Shown piece by piece: positions 8,159 to 14,887 of a stretch of DNA of 21,388 nucleotides. Location of the stretch: assembly GCA_003648575.1 (NCBI GenBank), contig QMPN01000024.1, forward strand, positions 1-21,388, given 5' to 3'. The translations under genes and the position numbers were made by a program. How positions within the stretch are numbered: the first letter of the stretch is position 1; each line of letters opens with the position of its first letter. The DNA is from Bacteroidota bacterium (GTDB lineage Bacteria > Bacteroidota > Bacteroidia > Bacteroidales > B18-G4). A model generated the notes under the pieces. The model did not search any database and was not told where the DNA came from. It worked only from the letters and a program-made list of their open reading frames with translations.

Positions 8159-8166
8159 CAAAGATA
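8159..8166 (-). promoter_or_regulatory. -7 box of the DUF4293 gene
   Basis: TATCTTTG on the minus strand (8166-8159) is a perfect TAnnTTTG. It predicts transcription from near 8152, 11 nt before the ATG at 8141, which decides that start. The -33 region is T-rich without a TTTG. Confidence 0.6.
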
Positions 8167-8171
8167 AAAAA

Positions 8172-8200
8172 CTTGCTTTTGTAAAATATTATTATCTTTG
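8172..8200 (+). promoter_or_regulatory. rho promoter
   Basis: CTTG at 8172-8175, a 17-bp spacer and a perfect -7 box TATCTTTG at 8193-8200. Transcription would start near 8207 and give rho a leader of about 139 nt. Confidence 0.65.
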
Positions 8201-8206
8201 CAGCAT

Positions 8207-8345
8207 CAATTGGATATCATATCCAGATATATTCCTTTATATCCATTATAAAATTTAAATCAATTACCTTAATCGCTATAACGCGTAATGCCTCTCAGGC
8301 AAAACTGTGTGGATATATCTCCACAATTAATTAACACCACTATTT
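8207..8345 (+). promoter_or_regulatory. Structured rho 5' leader with competing stems
   Basis: The leader holds a hairpin TGGATA/TATCCA with loop TCA (8211-8225), a small stem TGCC/GGCA with loop TCTCA (8289-8301), and a hairpin TGTGGA/TCCACA with loop TATATC (8308-8325) ending 20 nt before the ATG. TGGATATA at 8310-8317 is also exactly complementary to TATATCCA at 8238-8245, and TGGATAT at 8211-8217 could pair with ATATCCA at 8239-8245. These pairings exclude one another, as expected for a switch or attenuator. Rho autoregulates through its leader in E. coli; a similar role here is inferred. Confidence 0.45.
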
Positions 8346-9974
8346 ATGTACGATATTATTGAACTAAGCGGAAAACTGGTTTCTGAGCTAAAAGACATAG
8401 CCAAAGAACTGAATATTCCGAAGTACGAAAAACTTTTAAAGCAGGATCTCATCTATAAGATCCTCGATCAACAGGCACTGAATCCCTCCCAGGAAATCCT
8501 GAAAAAAGAAAAGGCTGAAAAACATACTAAACGCCGTGGTCGTCCTGTTAAAAACAAGGCACCTGAAAATAAAAACCCCGAGAAAAAGGAGGATAAACCC
8601 GCCATCAAAGAAGAAAAACCTGCCGACATCCGCGTGCAGGATGAAAAACCCAGAGGAAGGGGACGTAAGCCTAAATCCGAAAAGGCAGAAACTCCTGAAC
8701 CTCCGAGGGAAAGCAAGGAAAAAGCCCCGGTAGAAAGAAAAAGGGAAAACGCACCACGAGATAGAGCTCCTGTGCAACCTTCACACCATGATAAAGAGAA
8801 GTTTCACAAAAAAGAATTCAATCGCAGGGATGAGGAAGCTTATGCTGAATTCGATGGCGTAGTCACCAGCGAAGGTGTGCTCGAGATCATGCCTGATGGC
8901 TACGGTTTCCTACGTTCATCCGATTATAATTACCTCAACTCACCTGATGATATCTATGTGAGTCAGTCACAGATCAAACTATTTGGACTAAAAACAGGTG
9001 ATACTGTTAAAGGAAGCATCAGGCTGCCAAAGGACGGAGAAAAATATTTTCCTCTGATCAAAGTTGAGAATATTAATGGACGCACACCTGAAGAGGTTCG
9101 CGACAGAATTCCATTCGAGTACCTTACACCTTTATTCCCGGAGGAGAAATTCGATCTTTCGACCAACCCCAACCCGGATGAAGCCATATCCACACGCATC
9201 ATCGACATGTTCACCCCTATCGGGAAAGGACAGCGTGGATTGATCGTCGCTCAACCAAAAACAGGTAAAACCATCCTTCTAAAGTCTGTTGCCAACTCTA
9301 TTGCACATAACCATCCTGAAGCTTATCTCATTGTTCTTCTGATTGATGAAAGGCCTGAAGAGGTTACTGATATGGAACGTTCTGTGAAAGCTGAGGTGAT
9401 CTCTTCTACATTCGACGAGCCGGCTGAAAGGCATGTAAAAATTGCCAACATTGTGCTTGAAAAAGCTAAGAGATTGACAGAATGTGGTCACGATGTAGTG
9501 ATCCTCCTCGACTCTATCACACGTCTCGCGCGTGCATACAATACTGTATCACCTGCATCCGGCAAGGTTCTTTCCGGCGGGGTCGAAGCAAATGCACTGC
9601 AAAAGCCTAAGCGCTTTTTCGGAGCTGCCAGGAATATTGAAGGCGGTGGTTCACTTACCATCATTTCTACAGCCCTGACCGACACAGGCTCGAAAATGGA
9701 CGAAGTTATCTTCGAAGAGTTTAAAGGAACCGGTAATATGGAGCTCCAACTCGACCGTAAACTGTCGAATAAACGTATTTATCCATCCATCGACATTGTT
9801 GCCTCAAGTACCAGGAGGGATGACCTCTTGCTGGACAAGGAAAACCTGCAACGTATCTGGATACTCAGGAACCACCTGGCGGATATGAATCCGCTGGAAG
9901 CTATGGAATTCCTGAAGGACAAAATGAAATTTACACAGACCAACGAGGAGTTTCTAATCTCCATGAACGGATAA
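8346..9974 (+). CDS. rho: Transcription termination factor Rho with long basic disordered insertion
   Basis: A hexameric RNA-dependent ATPase that terminates transcription of untranslated RNA. The 542 residues comprise a Rho_N domain (1-50), a Lys/Glu/Pro/Arg-rich low-complexity insertion (about 51-165), a cold-shock RNA-binding domain (about 172-245, with DGYGFLR at 184-190) and the RecA-like ATPase (260-530). The Walker A region is AQPKTGKT (302-309), the catalytic Glu region DERPEEV (334-340), Walker B VVILLDS (384-390), Q-loop region [10 protein letters not shown] (409-418) and R-loop GTGN (461-464). E. coli Rho is about 419 residues, and the surplus is the insertion. It contains AT-hook-like RRGRPVK (63-69) and PRGRGRKPK (102-110). 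In Bacteroides thetaiotaomicron a comparable disordered region of Rho drives condensate formation. The gene is monocistronic with its own terminator. Confidence 0.97.
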   Translation: MYDIIELSGKLVSELKDIAKELNIPKYEKLLKQDLIYKILDQQALNPSQEILKKEKAEKHTKRRGRPVKNKAPENKNPEKKEDKPAIKEEKPADIRVQDEKPRGRGRKPKSEKAETPEPPRESKEKAPVERKRENAPRDRAPVQPSHHDKEKFHKKEFNRRDEEAYAEFDGVVTSEGVLEIMPDGYGFLRSSDYNYLNSPDDIYVSQSQIKLFGLKTGDTVKGSIRLPKDGEKYFPLIKVENINGRTPEEVRDRIPFEYLTPLFPEEKFDLSTNPNPDEAISTRIIDMFTPIGKGQRGLIVAQPKTGKTILLKSVANSIAHNHPEAYLIVLLIDERPEEVTDMERSVKAEVISSTFDEPAERHVKIANIVLEKAKRLTECGHDVVILLDSITRLARAYNTVSPASGKVLSGGVEANALQKPKRFFGAARNIEGGGSLTIISTALTDTGSKMDEVIFEEFKGTGNMELQLDRKLSNKRIYPSIDIVASSTRRDDLLLDKENLQRIWILRNHLADMNPLEAMEFLKDKMKFTQTNEEFLISMNG

Positions 9975-9975
9975 T

Positions 9976-10008
9976 AAAAAAAGGCTGCCTGATGGCAGCT
10001 TTTTTTTT
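9976..10008 (+). terminator. Intrinsic terminator of rho
   Basis: GCTGCC (9984-9989) and GGCAGC (9994-9999) pair around TGAT, extended by a G-T and A-T pairs, followed by nine T. It begins right after the rho stop codon. Confidence 0.92.
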
Positions 10009-10042
10009 CAGATATTTTAGACCTGAACTTCGAAGTTTGGGT

Positions 10043-11398
10043 TTAGCTGGTGATTTTTGCAGCTATGTCCGGTATATCCCAGCCGTCAAAATTTCCTGAT
10101 GACATCAGAAGAAGGTTTGAAGCTTTCCAATCCCTATCCATTAGCTCTGAGAGCATCTCTGAGGAGTCATTGTACACCAGAAGGCCCTCCAGTCCAAATG
10201 CTTCTTTAACCTGCTCTGTGGTGATCTCCGGCAGTCTCTTAATGGACAGGGCGTGAGGGTTGAAGTATACCATGGCCTGGTCCGCAGCATCCATTCCGCC
10301 TTTATATTGTTTAAGGAAGTCTTCACTCAGGCTGCTATATGTATGCAACTCCATGCAGGCTACCAGCTTCCTGTCCGGATAGTGCTCCTTCATGGCATTG
10401 ACAGTTGCTGCAAGTTTGGATGGCGCATGCGCGAAATCCAGGTAAACAGAACGATCCTCTCCGTCTCCCATTAATTGTAACCTTTTCGAGGCCCCCATAA
10501 AGGATGACATGGCCTCAGCAAAAACTTGATCTGATATACCAAGCTCACGGCATACTTCCATGGCCCCGGCGATATTCTGCAAATTATGGTCACCAAAAAC
10601 ATGTAAAGGATATTCGTCCTGTCCTACTACCAAATTAATATTGCGGCCTTTTTTCTGGTAGTCAGGTTTATTATAAGGAAGCGTTCGAATACCGGAATTG
10701 CTGCCGGAAATACCTTGAAGCTCTTCATCATTCTGATACCAGGTGAGCAAACCATCATCTTCTATCATCTGAATGAATTGCCTGAACTGATCGACATAGA
10801 TATCAAATGTGGGAAATACATTAATATGATCCCATGCTATACCGGTGATGAGCGCTATATGCGGCTTATACAAATGAAACTTTGGTCTCAGGTCGATAGG
10901 CGATGTCAGGTACTCATCCCCTTCCAGGATCATCAAATCTGCATCTTCGCTGATCTTTACCATAACATCGAAACCATCCAACTGAGCCCCGACCATGAAA
11001 TCGAAGTCAATTCCCGCATGCTGCAATACATGCATGATCATGGCCGTAATAGTGGTCTTACCATGACTACCGGCGATTACGATACGTTTTTTATCTTTTG
11101 CCTGCTCGAATAAAAACTCAGGATAGGAAAAGATCTTTACACCCAGTTCTTTTGCCATGAGCAGTTCAGGATTATCAGCTTTGGCGTGCATTCCAAGTAT
11201 CACAGCATCCAGTAAACCGGTGACCTTATCTGGAAACCAGCCTGTTTCAGCAGGAAGCAGGCCATATTTCTCCAGCCTGCTCTTCGAGGGTTCAAATATC
11301 TCATCATCGGAACCACTGACATGATATCCTTTCTTATGTAAGGCAAGCGCAAGGTTGTGCATGGCGCTTCCACCAATGGCAATAAAATGAAGTTTCAT
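10043..11398 (-). CDS. mpl: UDP-N-acetylmuramate:L-alanyl-gamma-D-glutamyl-meso-diaminopimelate ligase
   Basis: Mpl re-attaches recycled murein tripeptide to UDP-MurNAc using ATP, so peptidoglycan turnover products re-enter cell-wall synthesis in the cytoplasm. The 451-residue product has the three Mur-ligase domains: an N-terminal nucleotide-binding domain (KLHFIAIGGSAMHNLALAL at 2-20), the central ATPase with P-loop GSHGKTT (110-116) and EGDEYLTSPIDLRPKF (159-174) followed by WDHINVFP (189-196), and a C-terminal domain with YLDFAHAPSKLAA. EGDEY and the IAWDHINVF segment are typical of Mpl rather than MurC, and the length matches E. coli Mpl (457). The gene is alone on its strand, divergent from cysH with overlapping promoters, and tail-to-tail with rho. 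Confidence 0.9.
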   Translation of the reverse strand: MKLHFIAIGGSAMHNLALALHKKGYHVSGSDDEIFEPSKSRLEKYGLLPAETGWFPDKVTGLLDAVILGMHAKADNPELLMAKELGVKIFSYPEFLFEQAKDKKRIVIAGSHGKTTITAMIMHVLQHAGIDFDFMVGAQLDGFDVMVKISEDADLMILEGDEYLTSPIDLRPKFHLYKPHIALITGIAWDHINVFPTFDIYVDQFRQFIQMIEDDGLLTWYQNDEELQGISGSNSGIRTLPYNKPDYQKKGRNINLVVGQDEYPLHVFGDHNLQNIAGAMEVCRELGISDQVFAEAMSSFMGASKRLQLMGDGEDRSVYLDFAHAPSKLAATVNAMKEHYPDRKLVACMELHTYSSLSEDFLKQYKGGMDAADQAMVYFNPHALSIKRLPEITTEQVKEAFGLEGLLVYNDSSEMLSELMDRDWKASNLLLMSSGNFDGWDIPDIAAKITS

Positions 11399-11401
11399 AT
11401 C

Positions 11402-11409
11402 TATTTTTG
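11402..11409 (+). promoter_or_regulatory. -7 box of cysH
   Basis: TATTTTTG is a perfect TAnnTTTG and predicts a start near 11416. It contains the T and G of the GTG at 11409, making that codon an impossible start for a transcript from this promoter. No clear TTTG lies at -33. Confidence 0.45.
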
Positions 11410-11420
11410 TGTCTAATTAT

Positions 11421-12188
11421 ATGGAATCAAAGTTAATTAAATTGCTACCTTTGTTAGGCTCAATCCCCAATAATATGCTTTCACCAGAAACCAAGCTGCT
11501 AATTGATGAGTTGAACGTACGTTTCGCGCAGGCTCCAGCAGAGGATATATTGTCCTATTTTTCTGCTGAATACGGTACTGAACTTGCTTTTGCCACCAGC
11601 TTAGGGCTCGAGGACCAGGTGTTGACATATTATCTTTCAGGGATCAGCAATGATGTCAGGATCTTCACCCTGGATACGGGCCGTCTTTTCCCGGAGACCC
11701 TCGACCTGATTGATACAACAAGAAAGCGTTACGGCATCAAGATTGATGTATATTTTCCTGATGCTGAACAGGTTGAGACGATGGTCAACAATAAAGGAAT
11801 CAATCTCTTCTATGAAAGCATAGAGAACAGGAAGTCGTGTTGCAACATCCGAAAGATCGTTCCCATGAAGCGCGCTCTTCAAGGGATCAAAGTATGGGTC
11901 ACAGGATTGCGGTCTGAGCAATCTGTTACACGTAAAGGCTTGCAGCTTGTTGAGTGGGATGAGACCTTTGGACTGATCAAAGTCAATCCGCTTTTAGACT
12001 GGTCAGAAGAAAGGGTTTGGGAATTGATTCGGGAACATAACATCCCTTATAACATTCTCCATGACAAAGGCTTCCCAAGTATTGGCTGTCAGCCATGCAC
12101 AAGGGCTCTTGAACCCGGCGAAGATATCCGCGGTGGCAGATGGTGGTGGGAACAGCCCGACAATAAAGAATGCGGCCTCCATAAGTAA
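11421..12188 (+). CDS. cysH: Assimilatory adenylyl-sulfate (APS/PAPS) reductase, [4Fe-4S] type
   Basis: It reduces activated sulfate to sulfite with thioredoxin or glutathione as donor. The 255-residue product has the PP-loop-like core FATSLGLEDQV (57-67), LDTGRLFPET (84-93) and VTGLRSEQS (160-168). It carries the iron-sulfur cysteine set KSCCNIRK (Cys140-141) and SIGCQPCTRA (Cys223, Cys226), and the catalytic Cys251 in the C-terminal ECGLHK. The CC/CxxC pattern points to the cluster-containing class, most of which use APS rather than PAPS. The start is uncertain: GTG 11409 lies in the -7 box, ATG 11421 leaves only about 5 nt of leader, and ATG 11475 (MLSPETKLLIDEL) best fits the family N-terminus. 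No ATP sulfurylase or sulfite reductase genes are adjacent. Confidence 0.92.
   Translation: MESKLIKLLPLLGSIPNNMLSPETKLLIDELNVRFAQAPAEDILSYFSAEYGTELAFATSLGLEDQVLTYYLSGISNDVRIFTLDTGRLFPETLDLIDTTRKRYGIKIDVYFPDAEQVETMVNNKGINLFYESIENRKSCCNIRKIVPMKRALQGIKVWVTGLRSEQSVTRKGLQLVEWDETFGLIKVNPLLDWSEERVWELIREHNIPYNILHDKGFPSIGCQPCTRALEPGEDIRGGRWWWEQPDNKECGLHK
11428..11435 (-). promoter_or_regulatory. -7 box of mpl
   Basis: On the minus strand 11435-11428 reads TAACTTTG, a perfect TAnnTTTG, placing transcription near 11421, 22 nt before the mpl ATG. It faces and overlaps the cysH transcription start region. The -33 element is not clear. Confidence 0.45.
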
Positions 12189-12198
12189 AGTTTCCAAA

Positions 12199-13233
12199 TT
12201 ATTTCATAAGATCAATAAACACCGGCAGGTGATCACTGTACCCGTTAAGATAGGATGGACCGGCATAGGTCCTGAACGGCTTTTGCCCCAGGTAGCGTTC
12301 GTCTTCTGTTAAAAGAAAGGGTGCTGCAAAGATGAATGCTTTTCCATCCTTTACAGACAGTGCCTTATCGTCAAGCAATGCAGGAGATACAATGATCTGA
12401 TCATAGGTTTCCCAATCAGCCTTATACTTCAGGCTCCCTTCCCCGGGGTTCTCATACATAGGAAACATAAGATTAACGAGCGCACCCTGAACACTATCAC
12501 TTTCATTCTTAGCTCCCAGCACACTATATACGGAGCGATCGACCGGATTATCGTTCAGGTCACCGGCTATCAGGATGTTGGCATTTGGTGCTATCAGAAA
12601 CAAAGAATCTACATGTTCTCTAAGCGTATTAGCTACTGTCACCCTTTTGGGAATAGTCGCTTCCACCCCACCCCAACGTGACGGCCAGTGATTAATGAAA
12701 ACATGTATAGTATCCGAAGCAAATATCACCCCTTCTACATGAAGGATATCGCGTGTACGTGTGTCTGGTTCATTTTCAAAGCGGATTGATATCCAGTTTG
12801 AACTGATTGGCTGGAACAACTGAGGGTCATATAAGAATGCAACATCAATTCCTCTCCTGTCAGGAGAATCCTTATGAATCGCCTTATATCCTTTATTAAT
12901 AAGTAAACGATGATCAAGCAGGTCGAGGACTACATTCCTGTTCTCGACTTCACACAGGCCAATGATAGCAGGGAGTTCCCATCCTCCCACAGCCGTAATT
13001 GTTTTTGCTATCCGCTCGATCTTGTCACGGTATCGTGTTTGCGACCAGTTTTTAGCACCATCCGGTGTAAATTCTTCATCAACTGTCAATGTATCGTCAT
13101 TCAGGTCAAAAAGGTTCTCAACATTATAAAAAACAAAGCGTGCCGAGGGCTCATCCTGTGCGAAGTTGCTTAAAGAGATTAAGCTACAAAAAAAAATAAG
13201 CATGATCCTTAGAGGTGGCAAAACGATGACCAT
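12199..13233 (-). CDS. Secreted endonuclease/exonuclease/phosphatase-fold hydrolase
   Basis: A 344-residue member of the DNase I-like EEP superfamily. The N-terminus is a signal peptide (cleavage near NFA-Q at residue 25), so it acts outside the cytoplasm. Catalytic and metal-binding motifs are complete: FYNVENLFD (35-43, Asn37), GLCEVEN (92-98), RGIDVAFLYD (127-136), INHWPSR (180-186), IAGDLNDN (222-229) and YSDHLPVFID (332-341, Asp334-His335). Substrates in this family include nucleic acids, phospholipids and inositol phosphates; this sequence does not decide between them. An alternative ATG at 13203 would give a shorter signal peptide. It is divergent from the ECF sigma gene and ends 10 bp from convergent cysH. 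Confidence 0.88.
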   Translation of the reverse strand: MVIVLPPLRIMLIFFCSLISLSNFAQDEPSARFVFYNVENLFDLNDDTLTVDEEFTPDGAKNWSQTRYRDKIERIAKTITAVGGWELPAIIGLCEVENRNVVLDLLDHRLLINKGYKAIHKDSPDRRGIDVAFLYDPQLFQPISSNWISIRFENEPDTRTRDILHVEGVIFASDTIHVFINHWPSRWGGVEATIPKRVTVANTLREHVDSLFLIAPNANILIAGDLNDNPVDRSVYSVLGAKNESDSVQGALVNLMFPMYENPGEGSLKYKADWETYDQIIVSPALLDDKALSVKDGKAFIFAAPFLLTEDERYLGQKPFRTYAGPSYLNGYSDHLPVFIDLMK

Positions 13234-13297
13234 AGTTGAATTCTATTTAAAATAAGTATAAATATCAGCAATATTCGCGTGATTTCAGCTATCAATA

Positions 13298-13327
13298 TTT
13301 GAAAAAAGGAACAAAAGTATAATTTTG
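13298..13327 (+). promoter_or_regulatory. Promoter of the ECF sigma / anti-sigma operon
   Basis: TTTG at 13298-13301, an 18-bp spacer and TAATTTTG at 13320-13327 form a near-consensus primary-sigma promoter. It predicts transcription near 13334 and a leader of about 140 nt. The leader has an inverted repeat TTGAAAAA (13411-13418) and TTTTTCAA (13441-13448). Confidence 0.65.
13312..13319 (-). promoter_or_regulatory. -7 box of the EEP hydrolase gene, abutting the sigma-gene -7 box
   Basis: On the minus strand 13319-13312 reads TACTTTTG, a perfect TAnnTTTG. It directly abuts the plus-strand TAATTTTG (13320-13327), so 13312-13327 is a near-palindromic pair of back-to-back -7 boxes. No clear -33 TTTG is present on this strand. 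Confidence 0.45.
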
Positions 13328-13475
13328 TCGTATATTAGTAATTGAACAGAAATTAATTTATTTACTATCACACTGATTTTCATTGACTAAGCCTAAGACG
13401 TAAAAAAAAGTTGAAAAATTTTTATTGAAACAGGGTTACCTTTTTCAAAAATCAGTATTAATAGTTGGAACTGTG

Positions 13476-14048
13476 ATGCATTACATTGAAGAATCGTTAC
13501 TGGAGGGTATACGGTTGCATGACTCCGATACATTGGAGTACATCTACAAGAAGTTTTTTCCCTCAGTAAAGGCCTTCGTAAATAACAACAGTGGTAATGA
13601 AGATGATGCCCGGGATGTTTTCCAGGAAGCCATTGTAGCGATTTACAGGAAGGTGAACGATGAAAGCTTTGCGATCACATGCTCTTTTAAAACATATGTT
13701 TACGCTATTGTAAAGAACCTATGGTTGAAAGAGCTTGAAAAGCGCAAAACTTCAGGTGTAAAGCTGAATGCAGAAGGCGAATTTGAAATCGCAGAAGAAC
13801 CCGTAGATGGATCATTTTTTGATCCGAAAAGTGAGAGGTTCAAACTTTATCAGAAGCATTTCCTTACGCTAAGTGAGGATTGCCAGAAAGTGCTAAGATT
13901 GTTTTTCGCGAAACAATCATTGCAAGAGATCTCACAAACAATGGGTTTTGGTAGCGAAAAGTACGCCAAGAAAAGAAAGTTCCAATGTAAAGAAATACTG
14001 GTGAAAAGGATAAAAAACGACCCTGAATTCAATAAAATTAGACAATGA
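13476..14048 (+). CDS. ECF-type sigma-70 family RNA polymerase sigma factor
   Basis: A 190-residue two-domain alternative sigma factor. Region 2 spans about 20-90, with DDARDVFQEAIVAIYRKV (43-60) and FKTYVYAIVKNLWLKELEKRK (core aromatic and basic residues at 71-91). Region 4 spans about 128-180, with LSEDCQKVLRLFFAKQSLQEIS (132-153), the helix-turn-helix partly in GFGSEKYAKKRKFQC. There is no region 1.1 or region 3. The frame is open from a TTG at 13425, but the ATG at 13476 (MHYIEESLLEGIRLHDSDTLEYIY) matches the normal ECF N-terminus. The stop overlaps the next gene's ATG (ATGA, 14045-14048), the usual layout of sigma and anti-sigma pairs. The target promoters are unknown. Confidence 0.93.
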   Translation: MHYIEESLLEGIRLHDSDTLEYIYKKFFPSVKAFVNNNSGNEDDARDVFQEAIVAIYRKVNDESFAITCSFKTYVYAIVKNLWLKELEKRKTSGVKLNAEGEFEIAEEPVDGSFFDPKSERFKLYQKHFLTLSEDCQKVLRLFFAKQSLQEISQTMGFGSEKYAKKRKFQCKEILVKRIKNDPEFNKIRQ

Positions 14049-14815
14049 AAACACTAGAAAAAGATCTGTTAGAACTTATCGATGAGAAGCTCAGTGGCGA
14101 GCTTATGGGGGAAGAACTTGAGTCTTTCGAGAAAGACCTTAAGGACGACCCGGATCTCATGGCAGAGTTCGAGCTTCACGAAGAAATAGATGAAGCCATC
14201 CAGGAGAGTGAGGTAATTGAGTTAAGAAAGAAACTCGACCTGGTCCACGACCTCACCCAAAACAAGAAACAACCCGGACTGTTACGTACTATCTTACGAC
14301 ACAAATTATCAAGGATTGCAGCAGCATCATTTGTTGTGCTACTCATCATTACATCCGTCTCTTTGTACTTACTGCGTCCTGATGGAAATATGTCGAACGA
14401 TAATTTATTTAAAATCTATTATCAGCCTGATGCAGCATTGATTATCAGGGGTACAGACAGCCAGAATGCCTCACTAATACAGGCATTTCAACTATATGAA
14501 AATAAGGAATATGAATCTGCACTGGATCATTTCGCACTGGTGTTGGAAGGCGATGGAGACAATATCCCAGTACAGTTTTATTCAGGAATATCAAATATTG
14601 AATTAGGGCAATACAGGAATGCACTGCAGCCCTTTAGTTTCATAATGGAGCATAAACAAAACCTTTACATTGAGCGTGCCGAATGGTATGCTGCACTCTG
14701 TTATCTGAAATTGAATGACACTGAAAATGCAGTTGAGCTATTCCGCAAAATCAGTCACAGCAGCAGCTTCAACAAAGACAAAGCTCACGAGATACTGAAA
14801 AGTATCCAAGACTGA
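14045..14815 (+). CDS. Anti-sigma-like single-pass membrane protein with extracytoplasmic TPRs
   Basis: A 256-residue protein with three parts. Residues 1-75 form an acidic helical cytoplasmic region (DEKLSGEL, then EELESFEKDLKDDPDLMAEF), like the N-terminus of Bacteroidota anti-sigma proteins but lacking the zinc HxxxCxxC motif. A transmembrane helix lies at 91-110 after a basic patch. Residues 120-256 are outside the membrane and contain TPR-like repeats (near 145-170, 175-203 and 211-238). Its ATGA overlap with the ECF sigma gene suggests it holds the sigma factor at the membrane and releases it on an envelope signal sensed through the TPRs. This is inference: no conserved binding motif proves it, and it could instead be a TPR adaptor. 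A strong terminator follows. Confidence 0.8.
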   Translation: MKTLEKDLLELIDEKLSGELMGEELESFEKDLKDDPDLMAEFELHEEIDEAIQESEVIELRKKLDLVHDLTQNKKQPGLLRTILRHKLSRIAAASFVVLLIITSVSLYLLRPDGNMSNDNLFKIYYQPDAALIIRGTDSQNASLIQAFQLYENKEYESALDHFALVLEGDGDNIPVQFYSGISNIELGQYRNALQPFSFIMEHKQNLYIERAEWYAALCYLKLNDTENAVELFRKISHSSSFNKDKAHEILKSIQD

Positions 14816-14860
14816 TCAAGACTTTTTGATTTTATTGAATTAAGACATACCTTTAAGAGG

Positions 14861-14887
14861 ACCCCCGAGTGATCGGGGGTTTTTTTT
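14861..14887 (+). terminator. Intrinsic terminator of the sigma/anti-sigma operon
   Basis: ACCCCCGA (14861-14868) and TCGGGGGT (14873-14880) make a perfect 8-bp stem with loop GTGA, followed by eight T to 14887. The T-run overlaps the stop codon of the convergent CHAT gene. The opposite strand has no good T-run. Confidence 0.93.

Noticed and set aside
8289..8304. CTCTCAGGCAAAA in the rho leader resembling the 3' core of a glycine riboswitch
   Set aside because: No matching GGAGAG 5' strand or glycine-pocket context, and no glycine-metabolism gene downstream; chance similarity is more likely.
8436..8777. Long minus-strand frames inside rho
   Set aside because: They mirror the Lys/Glu-rich rho insertion as Phe/Ser-rich sequence; the A-rich coding bias explains the lack of stops.
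11409..11420. GTG start of cysH at 11409
   Set aside because: The codon lies within a perfect -7 box, and the added residues MSNY have no family support.
13425..13475. TTG start of the sigma gene
   Set aside because: The extra 17 residues are not part of the ECF fold; the ATG at 13476 gives the usual N-terminus.
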